Shown here one piece after another: positions 12,194 through 23,943 of a stretch of DNA of 64,000 bases. The notes beneath the pieces are model-generated. The model was given only the letters and a program-made list of their open reading frames with translations, had not been told where the DNA came from and did not search any database. Source of the DNA: Helianthus annuus (taxonomy: Eukaryota > Streptophyta > Magnoliopsida > Asterales > Asteraceae); contig NC_035439.2 of assembly GCF_002127325.2 (NCBI RefSeq), forward strand, positions 1,611,393 to 1,675,392, read 5' to 3'. Position 1 is the first letter of the stretch, and every line of letters starts with the position of its first letter. Position numbers and translations under genes: made by a program.

Positions 12194-15100
12194 TTAGACT
12201 AGATGTTCAAAACGAGCCCTATCAAAAGCTTTTGTGTAAAGATCTGCCAGGTTATCTAGTGTGTCAACTCGATGCAACTCAATCAGTTTCTTTTCAACAC
12301 AATCCCGTATAAAATGATGATGAATGTCAATATGTTTTGTGCGACTATGTTTTACAGGATTATTTGTTATGGAAATTGTGGCATTCTTGTCTATCATAAT
12401 AGGAGTACGAGTGAAATTCAAACTATAGTCACGCATCTGTTGTTGTTTCTACTGAACCTGAGAGCAACAACTACCCGCAACAATGTATTCAGCTTCACAC
12501 GAAGACGTAGACACACAAGCTTGTTTCTTGCACTACCATGACATAAGTCTTCCCCCTAAGAACTGACAAGCACATGTGGTAGATTTTATGGTTGACTTAC
12601 ATCCTCTGAAATCTGAATCAGTGTATGCAATAAACTCCAAGTAACTATCAGCAGGGTACCATAACCCAAACTTAGGTTTTCCCTTCAAGTAACGAAGAAT
12701 TCGCTTCACCGCCTTCATATGCGAGTCCTTTGGATTTGCTTGACATCTGGCACAAAGACATACGACGAACATAATCTCTGGTCTTGAGGCAGTAAGATAC
12801 ATCAACGATCCAATCATGGCCCTATTTTGAGTTGGATCAACATTGTCCACACTCTCAGCATCTAGACCAATATTGTGATTTTCACAGATGGGTGTATTAA
12901 AAGTTGCGCAATCCTCCATTTTGAAACTAGTCAAAACTAGTCAAAATGTCATACACATACTTCGTCTAATGAATAAAGATCCCATCCTTCTTTTGTTCAA
13001 CTTGCAACCCCAAGAAGAATGAAAACTCACCCATTGCACTCATCTCAAACTTACTCTTCATTACCACCTTAATTTCATGACGCATGCTCTCATCAGATGA
13101 ACCAAAAATAATGTCATCCACGTATAACTGTACCAACAGAAAATCTTCCTTATTCCTCTTAATGAAAAGTGTATTGTCGATCTGACCCCTTTCAAAGCCA
13201 TTTGCCAAAAGATTAGTCGACAGTGTCTCGTACCACACCCTGGGTGCTTGATGTAACCCATACAACACCTTATCCAATCTATACACTCGATCTGGATAGT
13301 CTGGATCAGTAAACCCATCTGGTTGTGAGACATACACCAGTTCTTTGACTTTCCCGTAAAGAAAGGCACTCTTCACATCAAGCTGATAAACCTTGAAACC
13401 CTTAAAAGATGCAAAGAAACAACCGAATTGCTTCCAACCTTGCAACGTGTGTAAACACTTCATTATAATCTATCCCTTCTTGCTGATTGAAACCTTTTAC
13501 CACTAACCGAGCCTTGTTTCTTGTCACGATCCTCGGTCATATTTCTTACACTTGAACACCCACTTGGTGCCAATTTCTTTCTCTTCCTCTAGTAAATCAA
13601 CTAACTCCCAGACTTTCAACTTCTCAGACTGAGCTAATTCCTCCTGCATAGCTTCTACCCATGAATTATCCTTCCGAGCCATGTGAATATTTTTCGGCTT
13701 CTCTTTTGAGAAATAAAATAGTTATGCAAGCACTCGTTGATAATACCAGTCTTCTCAATCGTAGCATACAAGCATAACCCTTCTGCTATACTTCTCCTTG
13801 TCTGAACACCTACATTCGGATCACCTAGCATGTTCTCAACCGAATGATCTCTGTTTGCTTGTGTAGTAGCAATGGTGTCAACTTCCAAGTTGGTTTCTAG
13901 ATTTGATCCGTTCCCCCTTGACTATTATGAGTAGCAAACAGATTAGTAAAGTCCTCCCCCTCAATAGGTTCAGACTCGCTATCACTCGAATCCACTACTT
14001 CTGCATTTGCATTTGAGGAAGTTCCTTCCACATCCGCAATTGGAACACTTGATCTCAGACCGAAATTACTATCATCTCTATCCCTAGTCAAGTTATGGAT
14101 TACCTCCAAATCATCTGCATCAGAAAACCCAGGAATTTTAAAAGACTCAAAGAATAAATACGTAATCATATACCTTGGCTGGACCTGGGCTGGACTGTTT
14201 GGGCGAATACGTTATAATTTTGATTTTAAAAACCGTTTCTATTTTACCATTAGTTTTATTAGAAACTCTCTTGTTTGGTGAACCGTCTACATAACTTAGG
14301 AAAAATCCTTCGTCAGCAACTTCACTAAATTTTGATTAGTTTTTATTACTAATTATTGTGCATGGTAGCCCAAATGGTTCAAACCCTTCTAAATTTGGTT
14401 TACGATTTCTTAAAAGTTCATAACATGTTTTGTTATGTCGTTTAATCGTCAAAACCCTATTTAGAACATAGCAAGTTGTATTCACCGCATCTGCCCAAAG
14501 GAGGACAGGAAGCTTAGAATAAGAAAGCATGGTCCTAGCAGCTTCAATTAAAGTCTTGTTTTTCCGTTCTGCCACTCCATTCTGTTGCGGTGTGTATGGA
14601 GCATTGAATTGATGTTCTATCCCCTTGCGAAGACAGTACATATCCAACAACCGATTTTTGAACTTCATGCCATTGTCGATTCTAATGCGCTTAATCCTTG
14701 TCTCAAGTAGATTCTCCAACTTTATAAAAAGATTGATCAACATTTCTACTGTTTTATCCTTTGACACTAAAAAGAAAACCCAAGAAAAACAAGAAAAGTC
14801 ATCAGTAACAACTAAACAATAATATTTTCCTCCTACTCCTTACATTCACTGGACCAAACAAATCCATGTGAAGTAATTCGAGTGGGGAAGTAATGGAATT
14901 CACGGTTTTAGACTTGTGAGGTTTTATATGTTGCTTTCCCTTTTTACAATGATGACACTGATCATCTACAGAAAAATTCTGCATAGGCACACCTTCCACT
15001 AAACCATTTTTAATTATATGATTCATTTTTCGATAGTGGATATGTGCCATGTGTGCATGCCATAACATCGACCCAGCCTCGGATGCTTTTGACAACAAAC

Positions 15101-15278
15101 ATGTAGACACCATCGAAGAGTCATTAACACTCATGTCCATGACATAGGCATCATTCTTCCTTGATGCCCTCATAACTATCCAATCTTCAGGAATGTCCAA
15201 ACCAAGTTTTAACACCAATGCCTCAGACTTAGTAAAGTGGACAGAGTAACCCTTATCACAGACTTGCGACATGCTCAT
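12194..15278 (-). pseudogene. Ty1/copia polyprotein relic, copy 2
   Basis: It has the same domain order as copy 1 but is better preserved. The pre-integrase finger runs into the integrase start, including DLFGPVNVRS (14802-15278). The integrase core (14336-14767), linker (13655-14169), one open reverse transcriptase frame with YVDDIIFGSS (12966-13463), and RNase H with YTDSDF (12194-12934) follow. Stops and frame breaks still separate these blocks, and gag and protease are missing, so it is not functional. The 3' LTR at 10073-10702 belongs to it. Confidence 0.9.
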
Positions 15279-16515
15279 TAAATTGTGCTAACACATATAC
15301 CTGTTGTTTTAATTAAGATACGTGAGATAGTTATGTAGTTATATAAAATCTATCACTCTCACTATATACAAGTATTTATGTGTTTTTCTACTTATAAATT
15401 GTTGTGTTATTAAAATATAATTACTATTCCGTGGGTTCTGTTTGAGTATGCAGGGATTTGTGGACTCAACTGTCGCTTGGTTATGGTTATGTCAACTACG
15501 TGAATCTTCAAGATGGTTAGTTTTGTAACTGTTTGAAAAGTTGGATATCGTTTATATTGTAACTCTTAGTAGTGTCAATATTCGAGGAATTGTTAATGTT
15601 TGGTAGCTGATCTAGATGGAAATATTACCTCGTATAAGATGACTTTTAAAAAATTACTTTTACCACCGCATCTAATCAATCTTGTAAACAAAATATGGGT
15701 GTTATTAATATTGCTACGAAAGTGAAAAATATTTGCTTAGGAAACATGTCATTTGTAAGTTTGAAGTCAGATCTGTAACGAAGACAATAACCAACAACAA
15801 AAATTGCTAACCATCTTGTGTTTCACATATAACCACTAGAATACATAACCTACCATGGATTAACTTAAACATTATACAAAATTAACACCACCTTAATTGA
15901 TTTAAAACAGGCCTTTCAAAGAAACGTTCTAAACGAAGTTCAAAGATCCATGTCCCAAGGTGGCTTACATGTTGACTCATTTGCTTGATCCGGTCTTTAT
16001 TCCATCTAATTCAAAGTCGACCACCTGAATCGGTTGTAGGTATAAGTGGTCCACCTGTACTTTTGCACTTCATATATTGCAGGTTGATAAAAGTAATGAA
16101 GAAGTTGCATTTTTGGAAACTCTTCATAAAGCTTTTGATTTTATCACAATGATTTAATTTTATTTTATTGAAAAATAAATGTTATTTGATTGAATATTGT
16201 TCGGTTTTCTGTACATAGGAGGACCCTTTTATACCCACAACTACAAGTTGAGCTTCAAAGTCTCTTTTGTTCTATAAAGAACTCGAATCTACCATTCGAA
16301 GGAGCTTAAAGATCATCTGTTCTTTCGGAATTGTTTTGTTAGTGTACTAACACCCAAGAGTTGAGTCGAAACGTAGGACGAAACCATTCACCTTGATCAT
16401 ACTTGGCGGAATTGGAACAAACAATTGGCTTCTACTTTATATGAAACCGAACACCGTCGCAACGCGGCGGGTACTTCTTCTATTGGTTTTTTATTTGTAA
16501 GCCCCCCCCCCCCCG

Positions 16516-16543
16516 GCCGCAACGCGGTGGGGGTTAAACCTAG
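16516..16543 (+). mobile_element. Helitron-like 3' terminus (right duplicate)
   Basis: This is the counterpart of 4568-4594. The hairpin CCGC-AAC-GCGG is followed by CTAG (16540-16543) and T. A C-homopolymer just before it differs in length and composition between the copies. Confidence 0.5.
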
Positions 16544-16700
16544 TTATGATAAATGACTAAAGAATTTAGGGGCTCTTTGTTTCGACTTTTAACGGGCTCC
16601 TAATGGTTCAAACCTCTTACTGGTTCAATTAATGGTTCAGACTGTTTGTTTATACCGAGTCTGTCTGAATGATTAAGACCTCTTATATGAATTGGTCAGA

Positions 16701-16726
16701 TAGGGGGGGTGTAGAAAGTAGCACCC
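16701..16726 (+). mobile_element. Isolated end of a hAT-like miniature element
   Basis: GGGGGTGTAGAAAGTAGCACCC matches the right terminus of the complete miniature element at 40304-40452. Only this end is present, exactly at the point where the large duplication stops matching. The element may have been present at, or inserted into, the breakpoint. Confidence 0.55.
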
Positions 16727-16922
16727 ATGATATATATTATATATAGATTACGATAAACCTGTCAAACGGGAAAAAATAGACGCGGGTTCATCGTAACGCA
16801 CGATTCCTAGATCAACTTAGTTATTTACTATGTTTTACGTTTTGGTTTAATTTCTTCGCATTAACACGCCGCAACTTCAGTGTCGGTGGTCGCTGGCGGT
16901 AGTGTGGCATTAGTGCTCGTCC

Positions 16923-16952
16923 CCGTCGCAACACGGCGATGATTAACACTAG
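16923..16952 (+). mobile_element. Helitron-like 3' terminus
   Basis: CCGTCGCAACACGGCG can fold as a short hairpin with one imperfect pair. It is followed by ATGATTAACA, then CTAG (16949-16952) and host T. It belongs to the same tail family as 4594, 16543 and 23943. The 5' end was not found. Confidence 0.5.
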
Positions 16953-17326
16953 TTATTACCAATTTTTATGCAAATTTCACAAACGACGATAAACGAATAT
17001 AAAATTAAAAGGTGAACGTGCATTACATGACATATACAATCATTATTATAAAAAAGTTCCCCTAATACAAATATAAAAAGTTGATACATGAGTAAAGTAT
17101 ACGTTATTTTCCCATAAACGTCTCATATGCCATGATTAAACCAAGAAAAGGACATAGTATACTCAGGGTACAATATTCAACAACTTTTGTGTCCTGTTCC
17201 ATTCCAAGCAGCCACACTATCTTCTGCAAAGACTTTCCACAGTCTTCTCCGTACCCTCTTCATTATCTCCCCCAAATCTTCTTTCTTTAACCCTTTTCTT
17301 ACTGTTTCTTGATCTTCACACAACAC

Positions 17327-20300
17327 ATGGATGCCAAAGATCAGATCACACACACACCCCCTTCAGGTTCCTCATCTTTCCACTCAAATAATCCACTTTC
17401 CCACATGGGTTTTCTCAGATTCAACTCGCCATTGTTGATTTAGAACATTAATGGTGGTTCTTGACTTTAAAGTTGACTTTTTTATTGTGGGTTTGTTGGT
17501 TTCTTGATGTTTGCAGGGGTTCACTTGTGTCATAGATGTGGGTGGCCTTTTCCTAACCCACACCCAAGTGCTAAACACCGGCGAGCACATAAGAAGATCT
17601 GTGGAACCATTGATGGTTATACTAGTTTGATTGGTTCAGAAGTGGGTTCAGATGATGATAAAGAAAAGACCCCTAGTGAGATTTCATGTTTTGATTTTTT
17701 TTTTCTTTTTTTTTGCAATTTTTTGCTGTTAATTTTTTTTTTTTTTTTTTTTTTTGTTAATTGGGTAAAGTTTGTTTGGTTTAAGGTCCCAAGATTGTGG
17801 AGAAGGTAGGTGGGATGAGGGTGAGTTTTAGTAGATCTGAAGATGAGGTGTTTTCAGATGCAGTTACTGAATTTCCAGATAGTGGATCTGCAAGCAAAAC
17901 TCTGGATAGGGATTTGTTTTTTTCGTTTAAAGACGCCGAAAATGACGGTGAGTGTTTGTTATTCAGTTTTTATTTTAAGATTATAGGGTGTTTGGCATTG
18001 TGTTTTCAGGTTGCATATGATCAGGGTATGGTGTTTGGGTATGGTAAAACTGATTTTGATTATTTAGTTATTTACGTATTAAATCGTTCAATAATTAGAA
18101 TTGTCAAACACTCAACTACCCAGGGCTGGCAATTGGGTACCTGTTAAGACACGATTAGACCTGTTTGACTGAAAAACACACCCTTTGACTTTTTTAATTT
18201 TTAAAATAATTAAAATTACAATGTTAGGATCTATCATTTATTCATCTTTGTACATAAAACATAAAATTGTTTTATGAACATGAGGTAGAAAGTAGTTAAA
18301 CGAGTCGTAATCATGTTTGAAACTTATGTTGTGCGCGCCGTCAGAAACCTGTTAAACCTGTTAAGACACGATTTGCCAACTACTGATTATTTGATCATCA
18401 CAATTCACAACGTCAGAAAGCACACTAATATATTATACACTAGCTTCCTTGGCTCTTTTTAGCTGCAACAAAATATACGATTGTGATCGTTTCATATTAC
18501 ATATTCACTTTTAAAAACACAATGCCAAAAACCTCCCTTACTGTAAAGTTTTAAACATAATTTACATTTCAATTCTTTATACGAGTTTTTTTTTTTTTTT
18601 ATTTATAGGTGCTAATGAGTTCTTAAATGATCCAATAGAGATCAGCAAAGTCGATGCCAGCGTTGAAGTTTCTGAAAAGATTAACACCCATGTAGAGAAA
18701 TCTGAAGAAACTGAGATAGCAACTGTGGGTGATTCATCTGAGTCAAACCATGAGTTGACCGACACTGGTTTGGTCAAAGATGGAGTCATGGGACACGCAC
18801 CTGAGCCAGGTCACATTTCCCATTCACAAGAGACTAAATCTATTGATGTCGTGGAGGCAGAGGAGGAAAAAGGTCAAGAAAGTCAAACCTCTGAAAGTAG
18901 TACCAAAGAAGCTATAGATTCAGAGTTGACCAAAACACCCCCTGAAGTTTCTGCAATTGTCGGTGGATACCATGATAACGTTAAGCAGGAGATCAAATCT
19001 GATTACGTACACGTTTCAGAAGTTGTTAACGATTATAAAACTGTTGAAGAAACCAATATCGAAAAGTTTGGTTTGGAATATGAAGTTTCTTCAGAAGTTG
19101 TTAAAGAATCTGAAACCGATCGTTTAGAGGAAGTTGCTGAAGAAATTATGGATAAAAAATCCGAATCTGATCATAAACAAGATCCAGAAGTGGCCAAAGA
19201 ACCTGCAAGTGTTCAAAACGTTTCGGTTTTGATTGAAAAGGAGAATTCTGGTGCACCAAATGTACAGATTCAGGAAGTTTTCGACGAACCCGTTGCGGTT
19301 ATAACTGAAAAAAAGGATCTTGAAGCACACAAGTTGGAAAAAAGCTCGATACAACAGATTCAAGAAGTTGTGAGGGAACCCGACACAGTTTTGACTGAAA
19401 AAGAGGATCTTGCTGGACCCCACTTGGAAAAAGAATTAAAAGAACACACCCATAAAGTTTTCGAGAACCCCGTATCTGTTTTGACTGAAAAACAGGATCT
19501 TGGTGTACCAGATTTGGAAAAAAACTCAAAAGAACAGATTCAAGAAGTTGTTAAGCAACCCGACACAATTTTAACCGAAAAAGAGGATCTTGGTGGACCC
19601 CACTTGGAAGAACAATCAAACAAACACAACCATGAAGTCGTAGAAAAACCGGATCCAGTACTGACCGAAACTCAGTATATGGGTCCACCCAAACCGGAAA
19701 AATGTTCAAAAGAACATGTTGAAGAGCCCGATTTAGTTTTGACCAAAAAGGAGGATCTTGGTGCACTTAAGTCGGAAACATGCTCAAAAGTAGATGATAA
19801 TAGCAGTGTTGTTGCTGATGTCAGCATTGATAATTCTGTTGTCAATGGCAAGAATGCATCTGATGTTGTTCGTGTGCCTATAGAAGAAGCTAAGATTAAA
19901 AATCAAGATTCTGGTGCAGCTTTATCAGCAGTTTCAAGTGGCCGCAGTAGTTTGGAGGGAAATTGGGGCTCGGTTTCAGGTACATTTGCTGACTCTCATT
20001 GTTTCGGTGGTAAATGGGAGAAGCACTTTTTGTCCAAAAATTTGGTGTCGATCATGATTTTAAAAGTTATTTATTTAAATAAAATAATAATAATTTATAA
20101 GGGTTTTATAATGCTAAAAAGAACCTTTTTGTTGAGTTTCTAAAATGCCAAAAAGACCTTTCCATTGAGTTTTTAAAAAATAATCATGTGAAAAAGACCT
20201 TATTAAAGTTAAAAGACTTATGTGCCAAGTTTTAATATTTTAAGGGATTTAATTATTGTTAGATCATGATCTGATCTTGATTGACTTGAATTAGTGAATT

Positions 20301-21236
20301 AACAACTACAAGTTGCCTAACATTGTTAAAATAAAATAAAAGAGCACAGGGACAAACTCGCTAAAACGAGCTATAAGAGTTAATATTATGAAATCTTTTG
20401 ACTTCGATAACTTACTATTTTAATTAACATCATTAACAACTTAACTATAAGTCAGAGTATACTATTGCTAGTTTGCTACCATATACTTTTATGACATTGA
20501 TTGGAGTATCATCTTACGATCTTGAGAACTTTAATGTGCGGATGCAATTAAAGTTGATACGTTTTCTACCAAATTTGCTTTTAAAATAAAAAAAGTAACG
20601 CGAATCAACCCATTTGCAAGTAATCGGGTTGAAATTGCTACCTCTACACGTGACTGTGAACTTCAAATACATTTGTGTATAAATTTGTATGTTATTACAG
20701 TGCTTTCTACTGCTTCAATTGATGCTGGATCTTTACAATCGACTGAAAAGTCAAAAGTCAACTTCGGGAAGTCAAATGCAGCAACATCCGATGTTTTCGA
20801 GCCACCGTCATTCATGACACTAGTGGAAACCGAAAGCAAAGATAAGAAACCGGAATCTTCTGAGGTGCTAGACTCACAAAAACAACCAAATTCCGAAGTT
20901 TCACAAGCCGGGTGGTTCCCAACTTTGACCAAAGTCAACAATGAATCCGAAGGGAGAAAGAGAAACGAGGAAGCGATTGCAAAGGTTACAAACTGGAGCA
21001 CCGGGAAACAGTCTATACCTCTAAAGAACCTGTTGGGTGAAGCCAAATCGCCAGGTGGCGCACAACCCGAGCCCGTGGTTAAGAAAGATGAAGCTGTGGT
21101 CAACCCTCCGGTCAACAATGACGTGTCATCACCACCAAAGCTGATTGATGAGAGTAAGAAAGGGAAGAAGAAGGTAAAGGGTTTAAGTTCGTGGGTACCA
21201 TTTGTATGCTGTTCTTCGGTAAATGTTGTTAACTAG
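17327..21236 (+). CDS. Acidic plant C2H2-like zinc-finger protein, five exons, 769 aa
   Basis: Exons inferred from splice signals and frame: 17327-17408, 17517-17675, 17786-17947, 18609-19979 and 20701-21236. They join to 2,310 nt with a stop at 21234-21236. Residues 32-56 form a finger-like motif: CHRC, then HX3H, then a further Cys (C32, C35, H48, H52, C56) within GWPFPNPHPSAKHRRAHKK. The rest is highly acidic, Glu/Lys/Asp-rich and probably disordered. About residues 340-530 hold a degenerate 30-aa tandem repeat with the core VLTEKEDLGGPHLEK. The C-terminus is basic and ends in SSWVPFVCCSS. I recognise a plant family sharing this finger and tail but know no established function. The single finger may bind nucleic acid or protein. 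Single-exon gene tools would call it as several pieces because introns 3 and 4 exceed 600 bp. Confidence 0.85.
18125..18400. mobile_element. Miniature-element-like insertion in intron 3 of the zinc-finger gene
   Basis: GGGCTGGCAATTGGG followed by CCTGTTAAGACACGATTAG at the left is mirrored at the right by AACCTGTTAAGACACGATTTGCC. The GGGCTGGCAA start is typical of hAT-derived miniature elements. CAACTACC on the left and CAACTACT on the right might be a degenerate 8-bp target duplication. The right terminus is decayed. Confidence 0.4.
19220..19790 (+). repeat. 90-bp (30-aa) coding tandem repeat, about seven units
   Basis: Within exon 4 of the zinc-finger gene the phrase GTTTTGACTGAAAAAGAGG recurs about every 90 bases. 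Each unit encodes a variant of VLTEKEDLGGPHLEK followed by SKEQIQEVVKQPDT. The first and last units are degenerate and shortened. Alternate units resemble each other more than neighbours do, suggesting growth by copying of a two-unit block. Confidence 0.8.
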
Positions 21237-21399
21237 AAGATGATGCGAATGCAGCAACGCTTTTGGATACTTTGCTTGATCGGGTCTACATTTGTTGCTA
21301 AAACCGTTGCAAAGTCTGACGTTCCCCTTTTGTATATTTTTATATAGTAGATGGATCATGATTGTTTCTTCAAGTGATAATAGAATGGTTGATTTGTAC

Positions 21400-21720
21400 T
21401 TAGGTTTCTGTTGCATGTGAATGTTGAATCTGTTCTGGTTGTTCTGTTTGAAACAAAGGGGGCAACTCACCCATTAACGAGCGGCACACCGCCCGCCTCG
21501 TTAATGGCTTCTTCATTAACCAAATAAGGACGGTTGTGCACACCTTCAAAATCCAGTCTCTCAAAAGAAAATGTGAACCCTTGGGATTTAAGATATCCGG
21601 TTTTGCAAACATGTGACCTGATGTTAATAACCCGTTGTTTGCAAACACACAACCGAACCCAACCCCATTGAATGAGGTAAACAACCCTTCTAATCTCTTT
21701 GATCCAAAGTACTTCACCAC
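21400..21720 (-). other. Unrecognised gene-fragment-like stretch
   Basis: The minus strand has two overlapping open frames of 106 and 61 codons with near-normal codon use, for example ERLDFEGVHNRPYLVNEEA and GFGCVFANNGLLTSGHMFA. Neither begins or ends like a complete gene and I cannot name a family. It could be a captured or decayed exon. It lies just past the zinc-finger gene on the opposite strand. Confidence 0.3.
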
Positions 21721-22193
21721 AATTGGAATATGATTTTGGTCTTAGTTTTAAATAACGTGCTAAACGCTAAAGTGACTCAAATCCCCAAATTCAAAATTCG
21801 ATAATGAGTTACTAAAGCATCGACGAATTCAAGTTCATAACTGAAACCCTAAATCGGAAGTTGGAAGAGGTCGATTTCTCAGACCACTTGCTATTCACGG
21901 TGCTACACTGCTAAATTGTTCAAACTTCAAACCCTAATTTGGAAGCTGGAAGAGATCTCATCGTCCAGTTGCCATTAAAAGTTGGATAATTGCTTACTTG
22001 GAAGAGACACATGCCTCTTAAAGGGGATGTCGTATGTTCAAACCTAGACAAGAAGAGAATTTAATATTAATGGTGTAAAGTAGAAGAATAACATTTGTCA
22101 TTCAAAAAAAGTTGGATAATTAATTTTAATGGTAGTATAATCATATTTGTGATATTAATTATTCGTGAAATTCTTGCGAATAATTCATATATG

Positions 22194-22229
22194 ATAAAAG
22201 AAGAACTGAATGAACAGTTCTTCTTTTAT
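22194..22229. repeat. Perfect 15-bp inverted repeat (hairpin)
   Basis: ATAAAAGAAGAACTG, loop AATGAA, then the exact complement CAGTTCTTCTTTTAT. It lies in an AT-rich gene-free interval (21740-22250). It is too short for a typical plant microRNA precursor and may be a foldback relic. Confidence 0.7.
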
Positions 22230-22279
22230 ATTATTATTATTATTATTAATGAATATTACTTTTGATATTATAATAAAAT

Positions 22280-22690
22280 ACATGGATGGTTCTGTTTGGT
22301 ATCGGTACAAAAAGGTAAAAATTGGTATCAGTCTGGTATAGAAAACGCTAAAAGTCGATACCGAACTGATATTGAAAATCTTTTAGTTCGGGAATTTCGG
22401 TACTGCTACCCGGTACCATTTGCTCATCCTTAATCACGGGTGTCGTAGATTTTCTTCAACTTTTAATGATTTCTTTTTTTAGTTTCAACGGTGGGGGTGA
22501 GCTCGGTGCTAATCGATACCAAATCGATACTGGTACCGAAAATACCGGTTACGGTACCGGTATATGAAGGTAAAAATCGGTACCAGGAACGCCAAAAATC
22601 GATACCGAATTGGTACTTAACATCTTTCGGTTCGGGAAATTCGGTACCGGTACCCAGTATCGTTTGCTTATCTTTGACCACGGAGTTCAT
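22280..22690. repeat. Two related GGTACC-rich blocks of a hAT-like miniature element
   Basis: Blocks at about 22295-22435 and 22500-22690 share words such as GGTACCGGTACC, TCGATACCGAA, GAAAATCTTTTAGTTCGGG and TTTGCTCATC/TTTGCTTATC. The second block reads like a second copy of the first with more intact palindromes. Subterminal GGTACC words are common in hAT-derived elements. No coding sequence is present. Confidence 0.45.
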
Positions 22691-22698
22691 ACGAACAA

Positions 22699-23749
22699 CA
22701 GGGGCGTACCCACCCTAAGTCAAGGGTGGGCGGGCGCACCCCATGAAAAAATATTTTTTAGTGTTATTTTTCGCCGGAAATCCCGACCGTACCCCTTGGA
22801 ATTTTTCACCCGCACCCCTTGAAAATTTTCAACCGCCCTACTTAGAAAAAAATAATTATTAACCACTTATTCACTTAATTATTTAATCCAATCAAAGCCC
22901 AATTTGCAACCCATTTTTATTAACACAAGCCCAAACCAAACCTAAAGAAATTTGAACTAAATAAAATAACCCAAACCCATCCACCCATTCCATTTCCAAA
23001 TCCCGTCCCCAAAAAAACTTACAGCGACTTGACGCCACTGCTCACGACCTGGTGGCTTTTTTTACCGGAAAAACCAAAATTCCGGTTGGACCGACCCATA
23101 TTACGTCAGAATTCCAATATAGAACTAGTATGGTTTATTTATTTATTTATTTATTTTGTTTTATGTGATGATTAGGAGAAAATATAGATGTGTAAGGGTT
23201 TAATCTTTTTATATTTTTATATTTTTTTTTGTTGTTCTAGACTTGTAGTTAAATGATTTTGTTGTTTTATTTATAGCTTTGTTTGTTTAAATGATTAGTT
23301 ACAAGTAATCAACATTTAATATTTGGGCTTGAATGTTTAAAAATATAATTGAAAGTTACAGGCTATGGTTGAACATGATTGTTTATTTTGTTTAAGTGTT
23401 TAGTGTTATTTTATGAACTTATGGAGCAAATTATACGTGTTAGGAACAATGAGAAAGAATGTAATGAACTTATGACGTGTTTAGTATCTTTATATGATAT
23501 TTTGGATATATTTCAAAAAAAAAAAAAAAAAAAAAAACCTGTAGGGCACAATTTTAAATACGTTTGTAATTTGTAATAACGTTTGACGTGTTTTTGATGA
23601 TTTATAAATTTTAGTTTGATGTTCTTTTGTCTTACATGATCCGACCTGACCCGCTATGAACCGATATTTTTATACAGCTAGTAGCTAGGTGCCTAAAATC
23701 TTTGAAAATATTCTGCACCCCCAGGAAAAAGTTCCTGGGTCCACCACTG
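22699..23749. mobile_element. Non-autonomous hAT-like element with 8-bp target duplication
   Basis: The 1,051-bp element starts CAGGGGCGTACCCACCC and ends CCTGGGTCCACCACTG, imperfect inverted termini of CA(G)...(C)TG hAT type. It is flanked by a perfect 8-bp direct repeat ACGAACAA (22691-22698 and 23750-23757). It has no transposase frame and contains a long A run near 23517. Confidence 0.75.
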
Positions 23750-23912
23750 ACGAACAACATCATTACCATACAACTTATTTATTGATTCTCTTTCGGTTAT
23801 CTTTTAGTGTTTTTTCTACATTTTCTTTTTATCTTGTCAACGGTTACGTGCGCAACGCGCTCGTAGTGATTTCAAACCACATGTAAACACGGACTAAATA
23901 ATAAAAGAAGTT

Positions 23913-23943
23913 CGCCGCAACACGGCGACGGTGATAAACCTAG
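23913..23943 (+). mobile_element. Helitron-like 3' terminus
   Basis: The perfect hairpin CGCCG-CAACA-CGGCG (23913-23927) is followed by ACGGTGATAAAC, then CTAG ending at 23943 and host T. This is the cleanest of the Helitron-like tails in the window. The stretch after it to 24740 is AT-rich and I see no gene in it. Confidence 0.55.

Larger units (their letters stand above)
11935..16700. repeat. Right copy of the large direct duplication
   Basis: This is the partner of 1-4750. Single-base differences are scattered through the copies, for example in the RNase H part and near 15840-16000. It keeps 29 bases of integrase sequence (near 14837) that the left copy lost, and lacks the 4-base insertion. 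Homology ends at 16700, where a GGGGGGGTGTAGAAAGTAGCACCC miniature-element end follows at once. Bases 15290-16500 are non-coding. Confidence 0.9.

Noticed and set aside
19124..19766. Three minus-strand frames of 71-99 codons opposite the zinc-finger gene
   Set aside because: They repeat with the same 90-bp period as the coding repeat on the plus strand and have no independent support.
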